The notes below the pieces were generated by a model. The model saw only the letters and a program-made list of their open reading frames with translations, was not told where the DNA came from and did not search any database. A stretch of 36,974 nucleotides of DNA, from the NCBI GenBank assembly GCA_927417275.1, contig CAKMJV010000029.1, positions 1-36,974 on the forward strand, read 5' to 3'. A program made the translations under genes and the position numbers. The DNA is from an uncultured Clostridia bacterium (GTDB lineage: Bacteria > Bacillota > Clostridia > Peptostreptococcales > Acidaminobacteraceae). How positions within the stretch are numbered: the stretch's first letter is position 1; the number at the start of each line of letters is the position of its first letter. Shown here piece after piece: positions 7,474 to 15,867 of this stretch.

Positions 7474-8227
7474 TAATCTCTAGTTCCTTTCTCCATTCCT
7501 CTGGGTATTTTGTATCGCAAATGATGCGGTCGATTCCTTTTAGAGGTGCGATTTGGTATAGATTTCTAACGCCGATTTTAGAATGATCCACCAACACGAC
7601 GGCCTCCTTACACTGTGCGATCATTTGCTTTGATAAAAGCGTTTCACTTTCATCGTAACCCGTTATACCACCCGAAAGATGAATGCCACCAACCGCTATA
7701 AATGCCATGTCAACGAAAAATGTTTTAGCAAACTGTTGACTCAAAGCACCCGAAACGGTTTGCTGTTTCTCATTGATCTCACCACCGATAAAAAATAATT
7801 TCCCTGTAAACTGCTGTGACAACTTAAATTTCGAAAGTTGAACCATCACATCGATGGAATTGGTTATCACCGTTAAATTGCGTTTCCCTAAAATCAGTGG
7901 AATCATTTGGGCGATGGTGGTACCCACATCGAGAAAAATCGACATGTTGTCTTGAATTAATCGTGAAGCCATACTGGCAATCTTGATTTTTTCGCTTATA
8001 TAAATCAGTCGCCTTTTTTCAATTTCAGGCTCTTCCGATAAAAACAAATATTTTACCGCACCGCCATGCACGCGCTGTAATTTGTGTTGTCTTTCTAAAT
8101 CGGTTAAATCTCTACGAATGGTGGCTGATGTCACCTTAAACTTATGTGCCAGCTCAACCACGGATACTTTACCGTACGTATCCAGACACGCCATAATCGC
8201 TTTATGCCTTTCATTTGTATACTCCAT
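7448..8227 (-). CDS. DeoR-family transcription repressor
   Basis: 259-aa regulator with an N-terminal winged helix (residues 1-57; VTSATIRRDLTDLERQHKLQRVHGGA is typical for DeoR) and a C-terminal DeoRC sugar-phosphate isomerase-like effector domain (about 75-235; DVGTTI and VDHSKIG are conserved). Family members usually sense phosphorylated sugars or polyols. It sits inside the transport operon, 2 nt after the ATPase gene and overlapping the HAD gene, so it most likely autoregulates the operon in response to a phosphorylated intermediate. No clear operator could be assigned in front of the operon. Confidence 0.9.
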   Translation of the reverse strand: MEYTNERHKAIMACLDTYGKVSVVELAHKFKVTSATIRRDLTDLERQHKLQRVHGGAVKYLFLSEEPEIEKRRLIYISEKIKIASMASRLIQDNMSIFLDVGTTIAQMIPLILGKRNLTVITNSIDVMVQLSKFKLSQQFTGKLFFIGGEINEKQQTVSGALSQQFAKTFFVDMAFIAVGGIHLSGGITGYDESETLLSKQMIAQCKEAVVLVDHSKIGVRNLYQIAPLKGIDRIICDTKYPEEWRKELEINDVEWMYQ

Positions 8228-8229
8228 GG

Positions 8230-9243
8230 TTAGCCGATCCTTTTTAATTTTTCAGGTTCAAAGTGTACAAATACCTGCTCACCGATTTTAAACGCTGGGA
8301 TTTCCTCTTCATACAAACAGTCAACCACCAATTCGGTATATGCATCCTTGACGATATATCTTAAAATACTGCCAAGCAAAATAATGTCTTTCACTTGCAT
8401 CGGTGCGGTAACCCGCGCAGCCAGTTCCGACGGTGCATGTGAGATTTTTATCACTTCAGGACGCAGCGCAAAACGGCCTTCCTTATGACTAAATTTTGAG
8501 AAGCCCTCAAAATGTTCTGTGTTTAAAATATTATAATGACCGATGAAACCCGCGACAAAATCGTTAGCAGGCTGCGTATAAATGGTTTTTGCACTGCCAA
8601 ACTGCGTGATTTCGCCTTTATCCATAACAAAAATTTCATCGGATAAAATCAGCGCTTCTTCTTGATCATGGGTGACGAACACCGTGGTGATGTTTAGCGC
8701 ACGCTGTATTTCGCGTATTTGAAGCCTTAAATTCTTTCTGATCTTCGCATCCAGTGCACTAAGCGGCTCATCGAGTAGCAGCATTTTAGGCTTTAAAACA
8801 AGCGCCCTTGCAAGTGCCACACGTTGCTTTTGACCGCCAGACAACTGGCTGGGAAGTGCCTTTTCTTTGCCTTCCAGTGCGACCAACTGAATCATCTCTC
8901 GCGTTCTTTCTTTCACTTCATCCGCAGGCAACTTTTGAACTTTTAACCCAAATGCGATGTTTTCCCACACATTTAAGTTTGGAAATAGTGCGTAATTCTG
9001 AAACACCATGCCGATGTTTCTCTTTTGTGGCGTCAAATGTGTGACATCCTCATTGCCAAACATAATTTGACCTTCATCCACTTCGATTAAACCTGCGATG
9101 CATCTAAGCAGTGTGCTTTTGCCACAACCCGACGGGCCTAATAAGGTAACAAAAGTCCCCTGCTCTATGGACAAATTGATTTTATTTAAAACATTTAAAT
9201 CGCCATATGACTTAGAAAGCGCGTTGATCGTTACAGTTCCCAT
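8230..9243 (-). CDS. ABC transporter ATPase (iron/putrescine/phosphonate-type)
   Basis: 337-aa cytoplasmic ATPase that drives import. Walker A GPSGCGKST, Q-loop VFQNYALFPN, signature LSGGQKQRVALARAL, Walker B MLLLDEPLSALD and switch His in VFVTHD are intact in order. A C-terminal TOBE-like region (about 240-337) may bind regulatory ligands. It follows permease 2 with a 1-nt gap and precedes the DeoR gene by 2 nt. By overall architecture (two separate permeases and a lipoprotein binding protein) it belongs to the CUT1/Fe3+/polyamine/2-aminoethylphosphonate-like group. Confidence 0.93.
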   Translation of the reverse strand: MGTVTINALSKSYGDLNVLNKINLSIEQGTFVTLLGPSGCGKSTLLRCIAGLIEVDEGQIMFGNEDVTHLTPQKRNIGMVFQNYALFPNLNVWENIAFGLKVQKLPADEVKERTREMIQLVALEGKEKALPSQLSGGQKQRVALARALVLKPKMLLLDEPLSALDAKIRKNLRLQIREIQRALNITTVFVTHDQEEALILSDEIFVMDKGEITQFGSAKTIYTQPANDFVAGFIGHYNILNTEHFEGFSKFSHKEGRFALRPEVIKISHAPSELAARVTAPMQVKDIILLGSILRYIVKDAYTELVVDCLYEEEIPAFKIGEQVFVHFEPEKLKRIG

Positions 9244-9244
9244 A

Positions 9245-10033
9245 TTAACCTCTCTTCGTATCGTATTTGTTTAAGTAAAGAATCAATGCCGTAACCGCTA
9301 CGATGAGTATAAAGTAGCTGGTCACGATGGCACTGCTATAGTGCCCACTTACGCCTCTTGACCAAAACATAAACACTTGGATGGTCTCATAATTGCCACC
9401 CACCAGTATATTTGACAGCACAAACTCGCCCATTAAAATGGCAAACGATAAAAGCACTGAAACACTCACGCCTTTGATTAGGTTTGGAAAAATCACTTTC
9501 CAAAAAGTCTCCCACTCTGAAGCGCCAAGTAATTTCGCCGCATCGATTAACGTTTTCACCTCAAGCGTATCCAAACTGGTTTTAATCCCTTGATACATAA
9601 ACGGCATAATCACCACGAAGTACGCACCAATCAGTATAAAAACAGTGCCCGAAATTGCCAACGGACCACTGGAATAGAGTTTAATTAAACCCACCGCTAA
9701 AATAACGCCAGATATGGCAAAGGGAATCATCGACACAAAACGCATGATGCGATTAAGCCATGGAAAATGTACCTTACCCATATAGATCACAGGCAGTAGC
9801 AGCGTAAAACTCAAAGCGATACTGATGATGGAAACACTGAGTGAACGCCCAACCGCTTGATAAAACCGTAAATTTGTAAATAGTGAATGAAAATGCTTCA
9901 GTGTAAAGCCTTCTGGTAACAATGTGATTTGCCACTTGGTTGAAATGGCATAAAGGATGGTGAAGACGATGGGAATCACCATATACAGCATCACCAATAA
10001 CACGATAAGCGCACTGCTTTTACGATTCTTCAT
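9245..10033 (-). CDS. ABC transporter permease 2
   Basis: 262-aa inner-membrane permease with six predicted transmembrane helices and the EAA loop (DAAKLLGASEWETFWKVIFP, about residues 164-183) that docks the ATPase. It overlaps the end of permease 1 by 14 nt and its AAGGAGG ribosome binding site lies 4 nt before the ATG. It pairs with the upstream permease to form the heterodimeric channel of a type I importer, of the PotC/PhnV-like class. Confidence 0.9.
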   Translation of the reverse strand: MKNRKSSALIVLLVMLYMVIPIVFTILYAISTKWQITLLPEGFTLKHFHSLFTNLRFYQAVGRSLSVSIISIALSFTLLLPVIYMGKVHFPWLNRIMRFVSMIPFAISGVILAVGLIKLYSSGPLAISGTVFILIGAYFVVIMPFMYQGIKTSLDTLEVKTLIDAAKLLGASEWETFWKVIFPNLIKGVSVSVLLSFAILMGEFVLSNILVGGNYETIQVFMFWSRGVSGHYSSAIVTSYFILIVAVTALILYLNKYDTKRG

Positions 10034-10844
10034 GTGACCTCCTTCGACCGATGGTGTTTAGCGCTAAGAGTATGGATGCTAAAATCACCGAAAGTGCGCT
10101 GGCCATGTTAGGTTTTAAGAAGATATCGCCACTGACTAAAGTACCGATGCGCACAGGGACGATGTTAAATGCCCCATTTGTTAATGCATACGCCGTGGCA
10201 TATGCACCGATGGCATTTGCAAACAAGATAACACTGGTGGAAATCAGTGCAGACAGTAATAAAGGGATGCCGATACGCCTCCAAAAAACTGTGTTACCTG
10301 CGCCTAAGGTAAACGCAGCTTCTTTATAATGCCCTTCTATACGGTCAAAAGCGGGGTATAAAAGCAAAATGCCCAGCGGTATTTGGAAATAGACATAGAC
10401 TGCGATTAATCCCACTTTAGAATACAAATTGAAAACTGAAATCAAATCAAACCCCAAGTATTTAAGCAAAATCGTAATCACGCCGTTATTCCCCAGTATG
10501 ATCATAAACGCAAATGCCAAAGGCACACCCGAAAAATTCGACGCCATATTGGTTACAGTAAGCGCGATTTTTCCGAGACGCTTTCCAGAACTGTGAATGG
10601 CATGCGCGGCAATTAAGGCGATCATCAAGCCGATCAGCGTCGATTTAAACGCGATGTCTAAACTGTTCCCAAAACTTTGCGTGTAAAAAGGGTTGTTAAA
10701 TATTTCGATGTAATTTGAAATCGACCATACACCTTGTTCTGTTTTAAAACTATCCAGTAGCACAAATAACATCGGCAGTAACAGGAATAAACAAACCATT
10801 ATAAAAAATGGTGCAATTAAAAGATAGTGATTTTTCTTCGTCAC
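10020..10844 (-). CDS. ABC transporter permease 1
   Basis: 274-aa permease with six predicted helices and the EAA loop EAAFTLGAGNTVFWRRIGIP (about residues 182-201). The start is GTG, selected by a perfect AAGGAGG 5 nt upstream. It is the PotB/PhnU-like partner of the next permease. It begins 10 nt after the phosphodiesterase gene. Confidence 0.9.
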   Translation of the reverse strand: MTKKNHYLLIAPFFIMVCLFLLLPMLFVLLDSFKTEQGVWSISNYIEIFNNPFYTQSFGNSLDIAFKSTLIGLMIALIAAHAIHSSGKRLGKIALTVTNMASNFSGVPLAFAFMIILGNNGVITILLKYLGFDLISVFNLYSKVGLIAVYVYFQIPLGILLLYPAFDRIEGHYKEAAFTLGAGNTVFWRRIGIPLLLSALISTSVILFANAIGAYATAYALTNGAFNIVPVRIGTLVSGDIFLKPNMASALSVILASILLALNTIGRRRSHEES

Positions 10845-10854
10845 AGTTGCCTCC

Positions 10855-11613
10855 TTAGATTTCTAAGCAGTTCATCATAAATGCTTTTAATGCCACTTGT
10901 TCCGTGGGCAGTTCCTCAGTCTGTGTGCCAATGTACCAAAAGGGCACATGCCGTTCACGCGCCGTTCCCCCGCCATGCCCTCTGTCTTCTGACATGCCAT
11001 GGTCTGCAGTCACGATGATTTCATACCCTGCGTTTATCCATTCGGGCAGTGCCATGGACAAAATGCCATCCACACGTCTGGCCGCTAATCCATACCCATC
11101 AGACAAAACGCCACCTTTATGGCCTGCATCGTCCACATTCATAGGGTGTATCAGCATAAAATTAGGTTGATACGTCTTTAATAAGTAAAACGCATCCATG
11201 AACACATGGGAATCGGGATAGTGGTCTTCATAGTAAAAAATGCCGTAGTGTATGGGCGGTTCGCCACTTAAATGAAATCGGTGGTGCACCGAATTCTGAT
11301 CACCGCTTAAATAAAGCTCAGAAATCCAATGATAAGCAGCAGCAGCGGAAATTCCACCTGCTGCTGCCACTTCATGAAAAATGCTCTTTGATTGACTCAG
11401 TGATCGATTTAAGTTGTGAACGATGCCATGTTCATAAGGCTGTTTCCCTGTGAGTATGGTTTCATATAAGGGCCGAGATAAGGTGGGCAGCGATGCCACC
11501 ACGGTGGATTTGCGCGCGCGCAAAACCTCTTCTAGATGTTTCATATACCCCATCTTCAGCTGCGCGATTTCATCGCATAAACCATCTAATACAACTAAAA
11601 TCAATTTTTTCAT
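10855..11613 (-). CDS. Alkaline phosphatase-superfamily hydrolase (phosphodiesterase/pyrophosphatase type)
   Basis: 252-aa soluble enzyme of the type I phosphodiesterase/nucleotide pyrophosphatase branch. Two-metal-site residues are readable: D10 (VVLDGL), nucleophile T44 (SLPTLSRP), D161 and H165 (NVDDAGHKGG), D204 and H205 (TADHGM) and H213 (DRGHGGG). No signal peptide is seen, so it acts in the cytoplasm on the imported substrate. It begins 6 nt after the binding-protein gene and precedes the permeases, an unusual position for an enzyme inside an ABC operon, which implies that it acts on the transported ligand. It could hydrolyse a phosphodiester, a phosphonate (phosphonoacetate hydrolase belongs to this superfamily) or another organophosphate; the sequence does not tell which. 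Confidence 0.85.
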   Translation of the reverse strand: MKKLILVVLDGLCDEIAQLKMGYMKHLEEVLRARKSTVVASLPTLSRPLYETILTGKQPYEHGIVHNLNRSLSQSKSIFHEVAAAGGISAAAAYHWISELYLSGDQNSVHHRFHLSGEPPIHYGIFYYEDHYPDSHVFMDAFYLLKTYQPNFMLIHPMNVDDAGHKGGVLSDGYGLAARRVDGILSMALPEWINAGYEIIVTADHGMSEDRGHGGGTARERHVPFWYIGTQTEELPTEQVALKAFMMNCLEI

Positions 11614-11619
11614 AAAGGC

Positions 11620-12705
11620 CTACTTCAAGTGTATGAGTACGCGCATTTGCCATAACTCAGGTAGTGTTTCTGTGGTGGCATTCCACGCTTCATGGTCTTG
11701 TACGGGTTTTGCGTTTGCGTATTGTGCTTCTGGTAGCATTTTGCTCTTTACTTCATCTGGCATATCGATGCTGCTTCGAATCGGTCTTGCAAAACCATTT
11801 GCCAAGTTAATTTGACCCGCATCGCTAAAAATATACTCTCTTGTCAACTTTGCCGCATTTGGGTTTGGTGCATATTTGTTGATAATGGTGGTGTAACCAC
11901 TGATCACAGAACCCTCTTGCGGGATGACCACTGCGTAATCGGATTCACCAAGTTGCGCTCGATAGTTCAGTGCATTAAAGTCCCACATAATGGCTACTTC
12001 TATTTCGCCACTTTCAAGGTTTGCAACACTTGGCGCGACAGTAGAAATTCTACCTTGTTTAGCCAACGTTTCGAAAAACGCAAGTGCTGGTTCTAAATTT
12101 GTTTCATCTCCACCATTTGCGATGGCACATGCAAGGACTGCATTGCTCGCCTGAGCCGCTTTACCAACGTCACCCACAGACACTTTATAATCGCCCTTTA
12201 ATAAATCTGCCCACGATGTGGGTGGGGTCTCTACGAGGTTTGTATTCGTAATAAATGCGATGGTACCTGTATAAGCAAGCATCCAGTGTCCTTCTTCGTC
12301 CTTTGCCCACGCTGGAATCTCATCCCAGTAAGATGTTTTATAAGGTTGTGTCACGCCACTTTCCACGGCTACTGGTCCAAAAGCGATGCCCACATCACCG
12401 ATGTCTACGGTTGGGTTGTCTTTTTCTGCGACCATTTTTGCGATTTCTTCTGCACTGCTCATGTCTGTATCTGAGTGTGCCAAACCATATACAGTGCTTA
12501 AATCCGCCCATGTGTCTTTCCAGTTTGCCCAATCATCTGGCATCCCCACACTGACAACTTTTCCCTCTGTTTTTGCACGTTCGATGATGACGTCTAAAGA
12601 GACGTTATCATCCGCTTTTGTTTCTGCTTGGTTTGATGTACATCCCGTGATCATCATCGACAACGCAAGCGCTAAACCCACTATTTTTCTACCTTTGTAC
12701 TTCAT
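11620..12705 (-). CDS. ABC transporter substrate-binding lipoprotein
   Basis: 361-aa lipoprotein with signal peptide and lipobox ITGC (Cys about 22 from the Met used here), then a periplasmic-binding-protein fold of the Fe3+/spermidine/2-aminoethylphosphonate-like type. It captures the ligand outside the membrane and delivers it to the two permeases. I start it at the ATG at 12705; a longer reading from a TTG at 12717 would place the GGGAGGG ribosome binding site inside the gene. First gene of the seven-gene operon. The ligand is not evident; the enzymes encoded downstream favour an organophosphorus compound. A clean promoter was not found in the ~125 bp upstream (a TATGCT lacks a good -35). 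Confidence 0.9.
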   Translation of the reverse strand: MKYKGRKIVGLALALSMMITGCTSNQAETKADDNVSLDVIIERAKTEGKVVSVGMPDDWANWKDTWADLSTVYGLAHSDTDMSSAEEIAKMVAEKDNPTVDIGDVGIAFGPVAVESGVTQPYKTSYWDEIPAWAKDEEGHWMLAYTGTIAFITNTNLVETPPTSWADLLKGDYKVSVGDVGKAAQASNAVLACAIANGGDETNLEPALAFFETLAKQGRISTVAPSVANLESGEIEVAIMWDFNALNYRAQLGESDYAVVIPQEGSVISGYTTIINKYAPNPNAAKLTREYIFSDAGQINLANGFARPIRSSIDMPDEVKSKMLPEAQYANAKPVQDHEAWNATTETLPELWQMRVLIHLK

Positions 12706-12831
12706 AAACCCTCCCAAACTTATTAAAATCGTTAGTTTTCTTCTGAACTACGTTTAGCATAACTTAGATATGTAATCTGAATATTTGTTTGTGTTTATTT
12801 TCATGTTAACTTATCCATCCAAATGAACATT

Positions 12832-13392
12832 TCAAACGTTCATTTCATGGTTTGACCAAAAAACTAAAAAAAATCTGCTCTGATTACAGAGGCAGATTTC
12901 ATATATGAGTTTATAGGCTGTTTCCATGGCATAATACAAATCGTTGTTTACACCCTGAGCCGATTCGAGATAGTGTGTGCGTATGTGCAACAGGGATTGC
13001 TCAATGTCACCTAAGTCACACGGTATATGGTCAACCTTATGCTGCCATTTTCTTAAGACAAAAGCCACATGCGTTTTCGCTTCATAAATAAAATGCTTAA
13101 GGTATCGGTGGTAATAATGTGTGTCACGATGGTAAAGGCAAAAGAAGTCGCAAACATAATGGCAAACTTCACCCAGTGTCTCAGAGAAGCGCTCAAGTGT
13201 GCCCTCAAAATTTTGAAGTTCAGCCACTTGCGCCATCACATAGTCGTGATGTGTCTGATACAAATGCGGGACCAAGTGTTCTAAATCCGGCTTAATATTG
13301 CCATATATAAAAGCGCTTTCCATCAGTGGAAATGCGTGTTTAAGTTTTTTATAGAGGCTTTTGCCCATGGCGATGTGCGTAAAAAAATTCAT
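12832..13392 (-). CDS. Zinc-dependent phospholipase C-like protein
   Basis: 186-aa protein without a signal peptide. Histidine and aspartate residues are spaced as in the PF00882-type zinc phospholipase C family: NFFTHIAMGKSL, YGNIKPDLEH and the double-His segment LGEVCHYVCDFFCLYHRD. Family members of this size in Firmicutes are mostly uncharacterised and may be metal-dependent hydrolases. The start is placed at ATG 13392 because GGAGG lies 5 nt upstream; the nine codons before it lack a ribosome binding site. It is the gene immediately upstream of the transport operon on the same strand but 126 nt away with its own coding end, so it may or may not be co-transcribed. Confidence 0.65.
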   Translation of the reverse strand: MNFFTHIAMGKSLYKKLKHAFPLMESAFIYGNIKPDLEHLVPHLYQTHHDYVMAQVAELQNFEGTLERFSETLGEVCHYVCDFFCLYHRDTHYYHRYLKHFIYEAKTHVAFVLRKWQHKVDHIPCDLGDIEQSLLHIRTHYLESAQGVNNDLYYAMETAYKLIYEICLCNQSRFFLVFWSNHEMNV

Positions 13393-13461
13393 AAGAACCT
13401 CCTGCTTTAATGCTACCATACACCCTGTGTATTAGCAGGTCTTTAAAAGGAGGTTAAGAGT

Positions 13462-13569
13462 ATGTCAAAATTTAAATTCATCGATGTGCTAATTTTTCGC
13501 TACAAGTGCCCCGCTTGGCTCCCCAACTTTATCGATGTCCACTCCGTTTACTTCTATAAAATGCGCTAA
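13462..13569 (+). CDS. Possible small ORF or truncated gene start (35 codons)
   Basis: On the plus strand AAAAGGAGG lies 8 nt before an ATG, an ideal translation start, leading into MSKFKFIDVLIFRYKCPAWL and ending after 35 codons. The ORF runs antisense into the 3' end of the Tudor-like gene from 13489 onward. The start region looks like that of a normal gene, so this may be the stump of a gene whose body was deleted, or a chance ORF. No family recognised. Confidence 0.25.
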   Translation: MSKFKFIDVLIFRYKCPAWLPNFIDVHSVYFYKMR

Positions 13570-14406
13570 AAATCTTTCGGCCAATGGCGCATCATCCGAT
13601 CCTTTTTTTACGGCTACGATGTCTTTTAATATTTGAACCGCTTGATCATCTAGAAAATATCTGTGTATACCCGAACTCCAAGAGGGTGTTTCAGGCTTGT
13701 TTGCGTTTGAATGGTATTTCCAAAATTTCATTTTACGCGCTTCATCAGGTGTTAAAGCCATTTTATACGCTGATTCTGAACGCACGAAACTCGATTCGAT
13801 ACGATCCGCGTCTTGCGTTTCATCCACTAAAAACACACCAAAAATAAAACGATCTTCTTCTTTATGATTGGCTTCTCTCATGGTCAGTACACAAAGACTA
13901 TTGCTTTGTACACGTTTTAATTTCATTGCTTTATTTTTATTATCATCCGTCTTATCAGAACCTGTCATAGCCTGCCACTTACTTATTAATGCGTTTTCAT
14001 CACAGCCAATCCATTTAAAACCTTCAGAAAAATCCAAGCGCTCTCCGTCAGTCATATTACATTTAAACGCGATATTGGCTCTATTTATGGGCTTGACAAC
14101 CTTCGGCTTACTAGCCTTTTTCTTCGACTTTACGGGCACGATTTGCTTTTTACTAATGTGTTCTTCCCATGCCTCGTTGTTATCATCATCTATTTTTTTC
14201 TGATCATCAAACTTACTTTGTAAAGCCTTTTGAACCACTTTTTCCATTAAAGGGTCTTGGACTTTCATAAAGTCTTCAAACACATCTGGATAAGCAAGCT
14301 GTTTAACACCATCCTTAAACTCAACCGTTATCTTATCATGCTCTAATTCGATAATCTTACCCTTACCAAATGCTTTATGCAATACCTCGTGACCTATTAA
14401 TTTCAT
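13489..14406 (-). CDS. Tudor-like domain protein of unknown function
   Basis: 305-aa soluble protein. Residues 1-45 (GHEVLHKAFGKGKIIELEHD, then TVEFKDGVKQLAYPDVF) resemble the small Tudor-like/SH3 domain seen at the C-terminus of UvrD/PcrA helicases and in other nucleic-acid or RNA-polymerase-binding proteins. A lysine-rich linker (about 75-112) follows, then a ~190-residue C-terminal domain with no motif I recognise (FKWIGCDENALISKWQ, FWKYHSNANKP, IHRYFLDDQAVQ). A role in nucleic-acid or helicase interaction is an inference from the N-terminal domain. AGGGGGAAACAA precedes the ATG. It is divergent from the serpin gene with overlapping promoter elements. Confidence 0.75.
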   Translation of the reverse strand: MKLIGHEVLHKAFGKGKIIELEHDKITVEFKDGVKQLAYPDVFEDFMKVQDPLMEKVVQKALQSKFDDQKKIDDDNNEAWEEHISKKQIVPVKSKKKASKPKVVKPINRANIAFKCNMTDGERLDFSEGFKWIGCDENALISKWQAMTGSDKTDDNKNKAMKLKRVQSNSLCVLTMREANHKEEDRFIFGVFLVDETQDADRIESSFVRSESAYKMALTPDEARKMKFWKYHSNANKPETPSWSSGIHRYFLDDQAVQILKDIVAVKKGSDDAPLAERFLAHFIEVNGVDIDKVGEPSGALVAKN

Positions 14407-14459
14407 TTGTTTCCCCCTTAAAATCTCATATAAAAAATAAGTAATGCTCTACTCCTTTA

Positions 14460-14487
14460 ATCATAACACAAAATGTGATGTTATAAT
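14460..14487. promoter_or_regulatory. Face-to-face extended -10 promoters between Tudor-like gene and serpin
   Basis: Plus strand: TGT-TATAAT (14482-14487 for the hexamer) drives the serpin. Minus strand: TGT-TATGAT (14460-14465 for the hexamer) drives the Tudor-like gene. Neither has a good -35. The two -10 boxes are 16 bp apart, and a 6-bp inverted repeat ATAACA/TGTTAT connects them, so the two polymerases would compete for one site. Confidence 0.5.
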
Positions 14488-14561
14488 GTAAGTATAAAAT
14501 AAAAACGGAACTTTTCTACCCAAAACAACGTCTAATGACTATGGTGTAAAAGGAGGTCAAT

Positions 14562-15806
14562 ATGAAACCATTTAAAGGTTTTTTATCCATCATTATATGT
14601 CTTGCTATGCTTTCGGGGTGTACTGCGAACCAACCGAACGCCCCCATAGGCTCAAATGTTTCATTTGCGGGAACCCGTATAGAAAATGTGTCTAGCACCT
14701 TTCAAGACAGCGTGCATGCTTCAAATCGCTTAGGATATAACCTACTGATCAACATACAGGAAGGCGCGAATACTCTGTTTTCACCTGTGAGTTTGTCCAT
14801 GGCTCTTGCTATGGCTTATAACGCGGCGTCTGGTGAAACCGCAGAAAACATCGCAGATATCATGGGCGATACTGACCCTACATTAATCAATCCACACTAT
14901 AACGCATTGATTGCACACTTAAATCGCACAAATGATGAAGATAAAATTCAAATCGGAAATAGTTTTTGGATCAGCGACACTTTAGTGGCAAAGCAACCCT
15001 ATGTGGACATATTATCAAAAGACTTTGGCGCAGAGATTCACAGTGCTGACTTTGGTGATCAAAAAACAGTATCCCTTATAAACGCATGGGTAGAGGAACA
15101 GACAAACGGCTTATTAAAAGATACCTTAAAGGAAATTGACCCTTTAACCCTCGCTTATTTGATGAATACCGTCTACTTTAAAGGCAAATGGGTGAACGCA
15201 TTTGAAGAAACAGCCACTGTGTCTATGCCCTTTTATTTAGAAGAAGGTGCAACAGACTATGTGTCAATGATGATGCAAACCACGTCTTTTCAGTACCATG
15301 CAAATAACGATGTACAAGTGGCAGCGCTTCCCTATAAAAATCAAACACGTATGGTGATTTATCTGCCAAAAGGAAGTCTCAGCGATTTTATAGAAAATTA
15401 TGATTACGATAAGATGGCAGAATTAACATCGGATGACCAAATGAAGCACACGCGATTGGCACTGTCATTGCCCAAATTTGAATACAGTGTGAGCAATCCC
15501 TTGAAAAAGCCACTTATAGAAATGGGCATGATACTACCTTTCGACGAAGTTCATGCGGATTTTAGCAACATGGTGGATACACAAAATGCAAATGTATTCA
15601 TCGGCGATATCTTTCAAAACGCAAGAATTATCAACGATGAAGCGGGTACAGAAGCTGCCGCAGTCACCGTTATAAAGTTTGAAACCACGAGTATGCCTAT
15701 CATAGATGATCCGATTGAATTTAACTGCAACAAACCGTTTTTCTATGTTATAGAGGACGTCACCACAGGTGCTGCACTTTTTATGGGGACTTATTGGGGA
15801 CAATAG
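14562..15806 (+). CDS. Serpin-family protease inhibitor, lipoprotein
   Basis: 414-aa serpin with a signal peptide and lipobox LSGC (Cys20), so anchored to the outside of the membrane. The serpin core runs from about residue 52 to the end. Conserved elements include NAWVEEQTNG, YLMNTVYFKGKW, the hinge of the reactive-centre loop at about 359-367 (DEAGTEAAA, small residues needed for loop insertion) and the signature FNCNKPFFYVI (387-397). The hinge predicts a true inhibitor, not a non-inhibitory serpin. Counting from the hinge, the scissile bond is near T375-T376-S377, which would suit a protease that accepts small polar P1 residues. AAAGGAGG lies 5 nt before ATG. Bacterial serpins are uncommon; this one may guard the cell against its own or foreign proteases. 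Confidence 0.93.
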   Translation: MKPFKGFLSIIICLAMLSGCTANQPNAPIGSNVSFAGTRIENVSSTFQDSVHASNRLGYNLLINIQEGANTLFSPVSLSMALAMAYNAASGETAENIADIMGDTDPTLINPHYNALIAHLNRTNDEDKIQIGNSFWISDTLVAKQPYVDILSKDFGAEIHSADFGDQKTVSLINAWVEEQTNGLLKDTLKEIDPLTLAYLMNTVYFKGKWVNAFEETATVSMPFYLEEGATDYVSMMMQTTSFQYHANNDVQVAALPYKNQTRMVIYLPKGSLSDFIENYDYDKMAELTSDDQMKHTRLALSLPKFEYSVSNPLKKPLIEMGMILPFDEVHADFSNMVDTQNANVFIGDIFQNARIINDEAGTEAAAVTVIKFETTSMPIIDDPIEFNCNKPFFYVIEDVTTGAALFMGTYWGQ

Positions 15807-15867
15807 GCGCGTAAAACATAATTGTCCACAGCAAATCAGGGTATAGATGTATCTAGGAGGTATTCTC

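Noticed and set aside
12706..12717. TTG start four codons before the binding-protein ATG
   Set aside because: It would place the GGGAGGG ribosome binding site inside the coding sequence. The same argument removed the TTG starts before the chemoreceptor (30543) and the truncated sensor (33998).
12822..12844. Inverted repeat AATGAAC-N9-GTTCATT upstream of the import operon as a DeoR operator
   Set aside because: It lies over the last codons and stop of the neighbouring gene, about 115 bp from the operon start, and could be chance; kept out of the feature list.
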